Shown: positions 1 through 6,173 of the stretch, piece after piece
Layout: each line of letters begins with the position of its first letter
How positions within the stretch are numbered: the first letter of the stretch is position 1
Source: Tannerella sp.
Lineage (GTDB): Bacteria; Bacteroidota; Bacteroidia; Bacteroidales; Tannerellaceae
Direction: 5' to 3'
DNA: 6,309 nt
NCBI GenBank assembly: GCA_031269635.1
Contig: JAISYY010000277.1
Location: 1 to 6,309 of the forward strand
Notes under the pieces: model-generated
The model's input: the letters and a program-made list of their open reading frames with translations, nothing else
What the model was told of the DNA's origin: nothing
The model's database searches: none
Position numbers and translations under genes: made by a program

Positions 1-2684
1 GTTCCGGCGGTGAGACGGAGCGTATTTCCTGCCGATACGACGCCGTTAAGCGTATGTTCGGATGTGTTTTCCGGCAGAATAACCGTCGCTTCACTTCCCG
101 AGGGAATTGATATATCCAGTGATACGGCAGCGCGGTCCGTCTTCCAGTTTACTTTCGTCGTTCCATACGGAGTTTCCCGTGATACGTTCGCCCAAGTCAT
201 GCCCTCCGGTATTTGCGGACAAATATAAAAATGCCTGTAACCGGGCGCTTTATCATCCGGATAAATCCCGCCTATCGCCTCGTAAAACCAGCTTCCTATT
301 CCGTTATAACAGTTATGTATCCTGCTGCGTTCGCCGTTCCAGTGCTCCCAGGTTGTCGTTGCGCCGTTGTCTATCATATAAAGGTAGCCGGGATATTCCC
401 GCTTTTTTAACATTGAATAGATAAGGCCGGCCTTTCTGTTTTTAACAGACCACTCCGTTACTACGGGGACGCCTACAAGTCCTGTACTGAGGTGTCCGTT
501 TCTCCTGTCCGTTTCTTTTTCAAACTGTTCTTCAATAACTTTCTTCAGCGAATCGGGGATTACTCCGGCAAGCGCCGGATAGGCAAGGTCTATCTGTACA
601 CCCGTTCCATAAGTATGATTGTTCTCATCATAAAAGACATGGTGTATCCGTTTATTCAGGTTATCCCTTTCGACGGCATATTTCTTTACATCACTCTTTT
701 TTCCGAGTATTTCAGCTATTTTCGACATATAATCATAACAAACGCTTACACAGCAGTTATTGACAAGGTCGACAGATCTTTTATCGGTCTGGTCGATGCC
801 TGCCGGGGTCGCCCAGTCGCCAAGATACCAACCGCGGTATTCTTCGTCAGGCCACTGTTTGAGCAGTCCGTCTTTCTTATAATCGTCAACATATTTAAGC
901 CAAAGCTGGAACATCGGCCAGTATTTTTCTATCAGCCGGCTGTCGCCATAATTGACATAAGTACGCCATGACCCTGCAATCACGAATGCACACCAGAACG
1001 GCCCTCCGCCACTCGCAAAAGGCGCCGGGGCCGTATGCGGCAGGCTTCCTTCCGGCCTGATACAGTCATCCCATGCCTGCATCCAGTTATAATACACCGG
1101 AGACACGTCGTACATTGTCTGGATAGACTGTGTGGAAGCATGGCCATCGCCACCGTATCCCATACGTTCTACATGGGGACAGTCGACCATGTATCCGCCC
1201 AATGTAAGACATTGAAACGTGTACTGTATCATGTCATGTATGGCATTTATATCAGGATCGGAACACTCGAATGATGATGTTTGATTAAAACCGGGATATA
1301 TAAGGTAAGCCGTTATGTCCTTTTCCGAAATTTTCTGCGGCAGGTTACGGATTATGGCATACCGGAAAGCATGATAATTAAATTTGTTGCAAAATCTATC
1401 CCCGGGCTTTCCCGACGATATGAAAATGTCTTTTTGCCCCATATCGGCAAGTTCGCCTTTGTCATTGAAATGATCGCTGTATTCAACGGTTATTTCCCGG
1501 CCGTTTTCCGATTCCGGCAATATGATTTCCATCCACCCGTTTAAGGTAGTCCCCATATCCACTAACCACGTGCCGGTTGTTGCATCTGCGGAAGATGCGT
1601 GATGCGTATCGCCGTCGCCTGCCGTCCGGCCTGCCAGTGACGTCACACTAACCGGCTTTATCGTTTTGCGGATGCGGTTAGGTTCGCACATCTGCGGCGT
1701 TATCCTGATATTTTTGATGTCTGCTATCGTTACGTCCTTCCATTCTTTTTTATCAAGTTCGTCACGGCTCATTGAAGGCAACGTTTTCCTTGCATCAATG
1801 ATTTCTCCCCCAAACTGGTGAGGAAACCAGTCTCCAATTCCCGAATACTCACTTTCACGTCCTTTCCACGTATCATCCGTCGCCAGTAAAATGCGGTTGT
1901 CATTGCCCTTAATCACATCAAGCCGCGCCTTCACGAAAGGCCCGTCGCCGATATGACCGTAGTACAAACCCTTACGATACCACCCGCGACCCAGCCACAA
2001 CACAAGGTCGTTCTTTCCCTTATGAACAGCTCCGGTCAGGTCATAAGTAACAGACAAGGACCGCTTGTCTAATTCGGAAACAACGGGCGACAACACATCT
2101 TCCCCGACTTTATTCCCGTTTACATACACTTCGTGGTAACCCAGCGAATTTACATGCAGCAAATAAGCGCCCTCTTTATTTTCTATTTCAAAAGTCTTTC
2201 TTAACAAAGGACTTTGCGTCATATCTTCGTTTCCTGCCGGCAAGCCGATATAGTCCGCATGCCAATCATTTTCGTTCAATATGCCTGTTCCAAATCGTTT
2301 TACCGGACTCCACGACGATTCGTTCCCTTCATCGTCCCAGACTTTCACCTTCCAAAAAACAAGGGAAGGAGATTTTAACGCCGCACCTTTATAAGGCACC
2401 ATTACCGACGCTGTGCTTTCCACCTTTCCCGTATCCCACAAATCACCGGCATCCCGGCAAAGAGCAACGCTGTCCGAGCCTGCAATTATCCGGTAAGCCC
2501 GCTGCGTTTTACTATTCGGGAACACAGTTTTCCAGCTAAAATGAGGTTCGACATTGTCTATCGCCAGCGGATCCGTCAGGTTTTCACAGCGCAGATCATA
2601 TATTTTTACGACATCCTTTTCCCCACAGCATGTTAACGCCATGCAACATAACAAAAAAGCAAAAATTTTAATAACAGGTTTCAT
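1..2684 (-). CDS. GH78 alpha-L-rhamnosidase, lipoprotein (C-terminus cut by window edge)
   Basis: The frame is open without interruption from the ATG at 2684 to the left edge, giving 894 residues. Only a short C-terminal piece should be missing, since Bacteroides relatives are about 900 residues. The enzyme hydrolyses terminal alpha-L-rhamnose from pectin side chains or plant glycosides. Seen: a signal peptide ending MALTCC, with C20 the likely lipidated cysteine (Leu at -3), so it is probably anchored in the periplasm or on the outer membrane. Inferred domains: an Fn3-like domain (about 25-135), the rhamnosidase N-terminal lectin-like domain (155-330), a beta-sandwich (355-455), an (alpha/alpha)6 catalytic barrel (470-810) and a C-terminal beta domain (from 813). 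Catalytic-site motifs are DCPHVERMGYGGDGH (501-515, E506 the likely general acid, D513), GDW (622-624) and TTTWEHW (776-782, E780 the likely base). No SD precedes the start. No PUL partner gene is in view; any would lie to the left. Confidence 0.95.
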   Translation of the reverse strand, partial: MKPVIKIFAFLLCCMALTCCGEKDVVKIYDLRCENLTDPLAIDNVEPHFSWKTVFPNSKTQRAYRIIAGSDSVALCRDAGDLWDTGKVESTASVMVPYKGAALKSPSLVFWKVKVWDDEGNESSWSPVKRFGTGILNENDWHADYIGLPAGNEDMTQSPLLRKTFEIENKEGAYLLHVNSLGYHEVYVNGNKVGEDVLSPVVSELDKRSLSVTYDLTGAVHKGKNDLVLWLGRGWYRKGLYYGHIGDGPFVKARLDVIKGNDNRILLATDDTWKGRESEYSGIGDWFPHQFGGEIIDARKTLPSMSRDELDKKEWKDVTIADIKNIRITPQMCEPNRIRKTIKPVSVTSLAGRTAGDGDTHHASSADATTGTWLVDMGTTLNGWMEIILPESENGREITVEYSDHFNDKGELADMGQKDIFISSGKPGDRFCNKFNYHAFRYAIIRNLPQKISEKDITAYLIYPGFNQTSSFECSDPDINAIHDMIQYTFQCLTLGGYMVDCPHVERMGYGGDGHASTQSIQTMYDVSPVYYNWMQAWDDCIRPEGSLPHTAPAPFASGGGPFWCAFVIAGSWRTYVNYGDSRLIEKYWPMFQLWLKYVDDYKKDGLLKQWPDEEYRGWYLGDWATPAGIDQTDKRSVDLVNNCCVSVCYDYMSKIAEILGKKSDVKKYAVERDNLNKRIHHVFYDENNHTYGTGVQIDLAYPALAGVIPDSLKKVIEEQFEKETDRRNGHLSTGLVGVPVVTEWSVKNRKAGLIYSMLKKREYPGYLYMIDNGATTTWEHWNGERSRIHNCYNGIGSWFYEAIGGIYPDDKAPGYRHFYICPQIPEGMTWANVSRETPYGTTKVNWKTDRAAVSLDISIPSGSEATVILPENTSEHTLNGVVSAGNTLRLTAG

Positions 2685-2685
2685 T

Positions 2686-2706
2686 TTTAATAGATTTAAT
2701 AGATTT
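2686..2706. repeat. 9-bp tandem repeat in the rhamnosidase leader
   Basis: TTTAATAGA occurs twice head to tail (2686-2694 and 2695-2703), followed by a partial third copy. It lies directly upstream of the rhamnosidase start codon, in what would be the 5' untranslated leader. It keeps the translation start in an unstructured A/T-rich context, which is typical of Bacteroidota genes. It may simply be a slippage product. Confidence 0.5.
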
Positions 2707-2713
2707 GAAGGCG

Positions 2714-2746
2714 TAAAGATATTAATTTTTACCGAATCAATACACA
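2714..2746 (-). promoter_or_regulatory. Candidate sigma-ABfr-type promoter for the rhamnosidase gene
   Basis: On the minus strand TATCTTTA (2721-2714) matches 7 of 8 positions of the Bacteroides -7 box TAnnTTTG. TGTG (2746-2743) lies 21 bases upstream and matches 3 of 4 bases of the -33 TTTG box. The -7 box is about 30 bases before the ATG. The match is imperfect and the region is A/T rich, so chance resemblance is possible. Confidence 0.4.
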
Positions 2747-2811
2747 TTCCGCTAAATAATTATATATTATTTAATTTTTCGTATCCGGATTATTCTTTAT
2801 GAATACCCGTC

Positions 2812-2937
2812 TCCTGCAAGCGGATTACAGTCGCAGACGAGCGGTCCGTCTGCGCAGACGAATGGCCCGTTGACGTAAACGAACCGACTGCGGACTTCAA
2901 TAAATAAATCGCCGCCGTCGATGAACGGATTGCCGGC
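2812..2937 (-). repeat. Degenerate 21-bp tandem repeat, six units
   Basis: Read on the minus strand, the block divides into six consecutive 21-base units: 2937-2917, 2916-2896, 2895-2875, 2874-2854, 2853-2833 and 2832-2812. Translated in the one frame open across the block, the units read AGNPFID, GGDLFIE, VRSRFVY, VNGPFVC, ADGPLVC and DCNPLAG. This shows a seven-residue pattern with Gly/Asn/Asp/Ser, then often Pro, then Phe or Leu, then mostly Ile or Val. The two best-matched neighbours on the plus strand start CGCAGACGA at 2832 and 2853 and agree at 15 of 21 bases. The frame runs from about 2946 to a TAA at 2799-2797 but has no start codon, so it is either a non-coding minisatellite or the remnant of a repeat-encoding reading frame. 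Confidence 0.6.
2832..2854. repeat. Perfect 8-bp inverted repeat with a 7-base loop
   Basis: CGCAGACG (2832-2839) is followed by AGCGGTC and then its exact reverse complement CGTCTGCG (2847-2854). It could form a strong G/C-rich hairpin in either strand. It lies inside the 21-bp repeat block. No T tract follows it on the plus strand, and none follows directly on the minus strand, so it does not look like a normal intrinsic terminator. Confidence 0.6.
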
Positions 2938-3044
2938 GACCCTGTTTCATCTCTGCCTGACGGTGGGAAGGATGCTTCTTTCCGGGAACGTTATTGTTTT
3001 ATATTCATACATTTTTTTTGTCAAAATAACAACATTTATGAAAA

Positions 3045-3064
3045 ATACCCCACTTATGGGGTAT
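3045..3064. promoter_or_regulatory. Perfect palindrome, candidate operator of the DUF805 gene
   Basis: ATACCCC (3045-3051), six bases ACTTAT, then GGGGTAT (3058-3064) form a perfect 7-bp inverted repeat. Its right arm overlaps the presumed -33 box of the promoter reading into the DUF805 gene, 57 bases before that gene's ATG. The symmetry and position fit a binding site for a dimeric regulator. No regulator gene is visible in the window, so the partner is unknown. Confidence 0.5.
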
Positions 3065-3092
3065 GACAGTATGTATCATTGTTGTATTTTTG
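3062..3092 (+). promoter_or_regulatory. Candidate sigma-ABfr-type promoter of the DUF805 gene
   Basis: TATTTTTG (3085-3092) is a full match to the Bacteroides -7 box TAnnTTTG. TATG (3062-3065) lies 19 bases upstream and matches 3 of 4 bases of the -33 TTTG box. Transcription would begin near 3099, leaving a leader of about 23 bases without an SD sequence. Confidence 0.6.
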
Positions 3093-3121
3093 TGGCGTAA
3101 TCAATCTAAAATTATATTGTT

Positions 3122-4765
3122 ATGGAATGGTATCTTAAAGTTTTGAGGCAATATGCCGATTTTGAGGGACGGGCAAGGCGGGCAGAGTATTGGATGTTTG
3201 TTTTGTTCAATTTTATAATCTCTTTTGTGGTTTCAATCATTGTGGTGGCGATAACGTTGATCGCGCGTAACGGTTCGGCGGTTTTTTTATCTTATTTGTA
3301 TGTGTTTGCCACGATGATTCCCAGTCTGGCTGTTATGGTGAGGCGGCTGCACGATACCGGCCGGAGCGCCTGGTATCTGCTGATTTCTTTCATACCTGTT
3401 GTTGGAAGTATATGGCTGTTTATCATTTTACTTACGGAAGGGAAGCCCGGTAAGAACCGGTATGGCGATAATCCGAAAGAATCAGGATTCCGTACGGATT
3501 TTAATAGAAATAAATCGGTTGCGGTTACGTTGATTATTTCTTCCTTTGTATGGATTTTTCATTTGTTGGCTTCTACCGTATTAAATTGGAATATGTACGG
3601 TTGGAATGTATCGCTGTTCCTGTCTTTTTTTACTCCGGTCGGGCTTGCTGTTACCGGCTTTTTATTATTGTACGAAAAGAAATTCACAAATCATGTAGCG
3701 TATGCACTTATTGTTACATCCGTTGTCTGGTTTATGTCCGGATTTAATATGTATGGATGGGGAGACCGTATTTTTTATTTGATTACCGGCAATCTGGTAT
3801 TAATTACTCCGGCTGCGTTGATGGTATTAGCCGTGTCGGCGCTTGAGAAGAAAGACAGCGGAATTATTGTCCCCGTGTTATTGATTGTTGGTTTCTGCAT
3901 GAGCCTTGTTACGCTTGTTTTTGGACCTCACAGGCTTAATGATGCGGTGGATTTTTTAAGGCTCATAATTGACGCCGTGTCTATAATGGCGCCCATCGGT
4001 TTTCTTGTTCTGGCGATACATTTGTTACATAAAAAAACGAAGCGGTTGACAGGGAAAAACGGTTTGGTAAAATCCGGGAATGTGGGGTATGTACAAACCC
4101 CGCAAGCCGTTGCACCTCAAAATAATGTAAAAAACGCATCTCCGAATAATGGCGGAAAGGTTTATTACGAACGGGATAATAAAGGTATGCGGATAGAAAC
4201 CGTTGACCAGTCCATGATATACTGGATGGTGGAGCGTGTCAAAAGCCCGCGCAAAGATCCGTTTGTTTATTATACCTTTAAGCGTGAATATGATGCACGG
4301 GCAGCGCTGCTCGAATTGCCGTTTATTCATGCAGCCGCGGATACACGGAAGCTGATTTGTGATGAATTATTCCGTTACGGTTATTTCGCAGTGACGAATG
4401 ACGGGCAGTTAACGGGGGAATATGACGCATTCATTTCGGGCGCCGATTTTACGTATGACATGTGGGAACAGGCACATGTTGCTTTTGCCCGGCACAATGG
4501 CGTGAAAAAAAACGACTTAGAACCCGAACGGAAGACGTCGCTTGCCGCCTCGAATCAACCCGTAGCCGGTAATGCAGGAAATGTAACATTCGTTCGCGAA
4601 GACAAGGATTCAACCGCCGTATGGGTCGTCTATAAGGCCCCGTGCAAAGCAGATGCGATAGCGTTTTTATCGCGCCAACAGATTGTGCGTTCGCTGTATT
4701 ATGTGGTAGTAGAAACGCCGGACGGTAATTTCGGCCGGGATAAGGACGGATTTTACCAGGAGTAA
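3122..4765 (+). CDS. DUF805-domain multi-pass membrane protein with duplicated C-terminal module
   Basis: The protein has 547 residues. Residues 1-118 form a DUF805 domain, seen from FEGRARRAEYWMFVLFN (14-30), the VRRLHDTGRSAWYLL stretch (73-87) and the GKPGKNRYGDNP tail (107-118). DUF805 is a small inner-membrane domain of unknown function, usually a whole protein of about 110-150 residues, so this one is much longer than normal. Hydrophobic segments follow at about 132-152, 163-184, 188-208, 216-240, 246-268 and 278-303, giving about nine in total. A polar linker (304-344) leads to a soluble tail (345-547) with two modules of similar layout: 381-440 and 499-547. The start is the first ATG after a good -7 box; no SD is present. 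It is the only gene of its transcription unit in view and converges on prfB. I do not recognise a function for the tail. A role in envelope sensing or signalling is only a guess. Confidence 0.92.
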   Translation: MEWYLKVLRQYADFEGRARRAEYWMFVLFNFIISFVVSIIVVAITLIARNGSAVFLSYLYVFATMIPSLAVMVRRLHDTGRSAWYLLISFIPVVGSIWLFIILLTEGKPGKNRYGDNPKESGFRTDFNRNKSVAVTLIISSFVWIFHLLASTVLNWNMYGWNVSLFLSFFTPVGLAVTGFLLLYEKKFTNHVAYALIVTSVVWFMSGFNMYGWGDRIFYLITGNLVLITPAALMVLAVSALEKKDSGIIVPVLLIVGFCMSLVTLVFGPHRLNDAVDFLRLIIDAVSIMAPIGFLVLAIHLLHKKTKRLTGKNGLVKSGNVGYVQTPQAVAPQNNVKNASPNNGGKVYYERDNKGMRIETVDQSMIYWMVERVKSPRKDPFVYYTFKREYDARAALLELPFIHAAADTRKLICDELFRYGYFAVTNDGQLTGEYDAFISGADFTYDMWEQAHVAFARHNGVKKNDLEPERKTSLAASNQPVAGNAGNVTFVREDKDSTAVWVVYKAPCKADAIAFLSRQQIVRSLYYVVVETPDGNFGRDKDGFYQE

Positions 4766-4766
4766 A

Positions 4767-5886
4767 TTATCCTTCCTTTGTTTCTGCAAATTCCATCAGG
4801 TAAGCTTTTATAAAACCGTCTATTTTGCCGTCCATCACGCCGTTGACGTCGGACGTCTGGTAGTTTGTACGATGATCTTTCACGCGCCGGTCATCGAATA
4901 CATAACTGCGTATCTGCGAACCCCATTCAATCTTCATCTTTCCGGCTTCCACTTTGGCTTTTTCCGCCATACGGTGTTGCATTTCCTTGTCGTATAAAAT
5001 GGAGCGTAACTGGCGCATGGCGTTGTCGCGGTTTTTCGGTTGATCCCGTGTTTCGGTATTTTCGATTAGAATCTCTTCCTCTTCGCCGTTGTAGGGGTCT
5101 TTGTAGCGGTAACGCAGGCGTACGCCCGATTCCACTTTGTTTACGTTCTGGCCTCCGGCGCCGCTTGAACGGAACGTGTCCCACGATATGTTTGCAGGGC
5201 TGATGTTCACCTCGATGGTGTCGTCAACAAGAGGCGTCACAAATACGGATGCGAACGACGTCATCCGTTTTCCCTGCGCATTGAAAGGCGATACGCGAAC
5301 AAGGCGGTGCACGCCGTTTTCGCCTTTAAGATATCCATAGGCATAATCGCCCTCTATCTGCATCGTAACGGTTTTTATCCCGGCCTCGTCGCCATCCAGC
5401 AAGTTACTTATGGTCACCTTGTATTTACCGGCTTCCGCCCACCGCATATACATACGCATAAGCATCGACGCCCAGTCCTGGCTTTCCGTGCCGCCTGCGC
5501 CCGAATTAATCTTCAGTACGCAACTCATCTGGTCGGCTTCTTCGCGGAGCATATTGCGGAACTCCAGGTTTTCGATTCGTTCCTTTGTCCTGTTGTACGC
5601 ATCATCAACTTCTTCTTCACTGACGGCGCCTTCTTTCACATATTCGTATGCAAGGTTGAGTTCTTCCGCCGCATCGTGCACCTCCTTATAAAGTTCAATC
5701 CACTTTTTAATGCCTTTAACAACCCGCATGTGCGCTTCCGCATGTTTGGCGTCTTCCCAGAATGTCGGGTCCTGTGTGCGTAATTCTTCTTCTTCTAACT
5801 GAACGGTTTTAGCATCGACGTCAAAGATACCCCCTCAACGCCTGCTCGCGTTCCAACAAATCTTTTAGTTGGTCTGATGTAATCAT
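4767..5886 (-). CDS. prfB: Peptide chain release factor 2 (RF2), +1 programmed frameshift
   Basis: RF2 recognises UGA and UAA in the ribosomal A site and triggers release of the finished protein. Translation starts at the ATG at 5886 (MITSDQ...) and runs 21 codons to LRGYL, where an in-frame TGA (5823-5821) stops the zero frame. A +1 shift at CTT continues as DVDAKTV, down to the TAA at 4769-4767. The joined protein is 372 residues, normal for RF2. Seen: the N-terminal helical domain; SPF at 199-201, the tripeptide that reads the stop codon; and GAGGQ with the catalytic GGQ at 244-246. The acidic insert YNGEEEEILIENTETR fits my memory of Bacteroides RF2 sequences. An ATG at 5729 opens a long uninterrupted frame but would delete 52 residues including the frameshift site, so it is not the true start. 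Expression is autoregulated: low RF2 favours shifting at the UGA. Confidence 0.96.
5820..5835 (-). promoter_or_regulatory. prfB programmed +1 frameshift signal
   Basis: On the minus strand the site reads AGGGGGTATCTTTGAC: an SD-like AGGGGG (5835-5830), a three-base spacer TAT, the slippery CTT (5826-5824), then TGA with a following C, a weak termination context. To my knowledge this is base for base the core of the E. coli prfB signal. The encoded LRGYL-D junction is also conserved. In the known mechanism, AGGGGG pairs with the 3' end of 16S rRNA and pushes the ribosome forward while peptidyl-tRNA-Leu slips from CUU to UUU. Confidence 0.96.
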
Positions 5887-5911
5887 TTTCTTAAGTTTAT
5901 TTTATTTCCTG

Positions 5912-5930
5912 TTGCATTTTGCGGATGCAA
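5912..5930. repeat. 6-bp inverted repeat overlapping the prfB -7 box
   Basis: TTGCAT (5912-5917) and ATGCAA (5925-5930) are perfect reverse complements separated by seven bases. The right arm overlaps the TTTG of the prfB -7 box, and the rest lies around the presumed transcription start. It could be an operator or a small 5' hairpin. Its short arms make chance a real possibility. Confidence 0.35.
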
Positions 5931-5960
5931 AGATAGAAATTTTCATTATAAATACTCATA
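5928..5960 (-). promoter_or_regulatory. Candidate sigma-ABfr-type promoter of prfB
   Basis: TATCTTTG (5935-5928, minus) is a full match to the TAnnTTTG -7 box. TATG (5960-5957) lies 21 bases upstream and matches 3 of 4 bases of the -33 box. The implied start of transcription is near 5921, leaving a leader of about 35 bases to the prfB ATG with no SD. This supports 5886 rather than 5729 as the translation start. Confidence 0.65.
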
Positions 5961-6004
5961 TAATTTGTAGCGCCCCCAAAAAATGTTTTGCCATTGTTTT
6001 TTGA

Positions 6005-6032
6005 AGGCGCGAAACAGCAGGCGCGAAAAAAC
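6005..6032. repeat. 14-bp tandem duplication
   Basis: AGGCGCGAAACAGC (6005-6018) is followed directly by AGGCGCGAAAAAAC (6019-6032), identical at 12 of 14 bases. A looser related sequence, CAGGCGTGAGG, occurs at 6051-6061. The block lies between the divergent promoters of prfB and the gene at 6174. The rest of this 287-base interval is A/T rich with no gene that I can support. Confidence 0.5.
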
Positions 6033-6141
6033 GAAAAAAAATTGCGTTTGCAGGCGTGAGGGGGTGATATGGGTTGAAAATCGACGCAGTCAACTGTATC
6101 CTTTTTTTATTTCCCGGTATTCATTATACGGCGGAAAATAC

Positions 6142-6149
6142 TAACTTTG
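6142..6149 (+). promoter_or_regulatory. Candidate -7 promoter box of the AAA-ATPase-like gene
   Basis: TAACTTTG is a full match to the Bacteroides -7 consensus TAnnTTTG and lies 25 bases before the ATG at 6174. No convincing TTTG -33 box stands 19-21 bases upstream, so the promoter may be weak or need an activator. Confidence 0.55.
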
Positions 6150-6173
6150 CAGTCTCATTCAAAAACGAACGAC

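Larger units (their letters stand above)
2685..3121. other. Divergent intergenic region between the rhamnosidase and DUF805 genes
   Basis: These 437 bases hold no gene that I can support. The left third (to about 2800) is very A/T rich and holds the rhamnosidase leader and candidate promoter. The middle (about 2800-2990) is clearly G/C richer and is dominated by a degenerate 21-bp tandem repeat. The right part (from about 2995) is A/T rich again and carries the palindrome and promoter of the DUF805 gene. The sharp change in base composition suggests that the middle block was inserted or expanded separately from the promoters on either side. Confidence 0.7.

Noticed and set aside
10..1544. Several plus-strand open frames of 65-159 codons
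   Set aside because: They lie antisense to the rhamnosidase gene, whose protein reads with clear GH78 motifs throughout. They show no recognisable protein features and no promoter.
2554..2802. Plus-strand open frame of 82 codons over the rhamnosidase start and its promoter region
   Set aside because: It overlaps the signal peptide coding region antisense and runs into A/T-rich promoter DNA. Its composition does not look coding.
2799..2873. Tiny plus-strand frame encoding a 24-residue Arg-rich peptide (MNTRLLQ...)
   Set aside because: The Arg-rich part is explained by reading the 21-bp repeat on its other strand. No promoter or SD supports it, and such a short frame is expected by chance.
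2797..2946. Minus-strand frame through the 21-bp repeat as a small gene
   Set aside because: The frame opens after a TGA at 2949-2947 and has no ATG, GTG or TTG start. It is kept only as a repeat and a possible remnant.
4025..4330. Minus-strand open frame of 101 codons inside the DUF805 gene
   Set aside because: It is antisense to a well-supported coding region and has no motif or regulatory signal.
5729..5729. ATG at 5729 as the prfB start
   Set aside because: It would omit the conserved N-terminal helices and the frameshift site. The upstream 21 codons, recoding signal and promoter are all in the right places for a start at 5886.
4865..5783. Multiple open frames within prfB, both plus-strand and one minus-strand (4927-5184)
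   Set aside because: All overlap the strongly supported RF2 coding frame and are shadows of its codon pattern.
5821..5823. TGA in prfB as a disabling nonsense mutation or pseudogene
   Set aside because: It is the regulatory UGA of the programmed frameshift, in an intact AGGGGG-TAT-CTT-TGA-C context with full coding sequence after the shift.
6073..6107. Inverted repeat GTTGA...TCAAC followed by a T tract, as an intrinsic terminator
   Set aside because: The stem is only five A/T-rich base pairs with a 12-base loop, there is a gap before the T run, and no plus-strand gene ends upstream of it.
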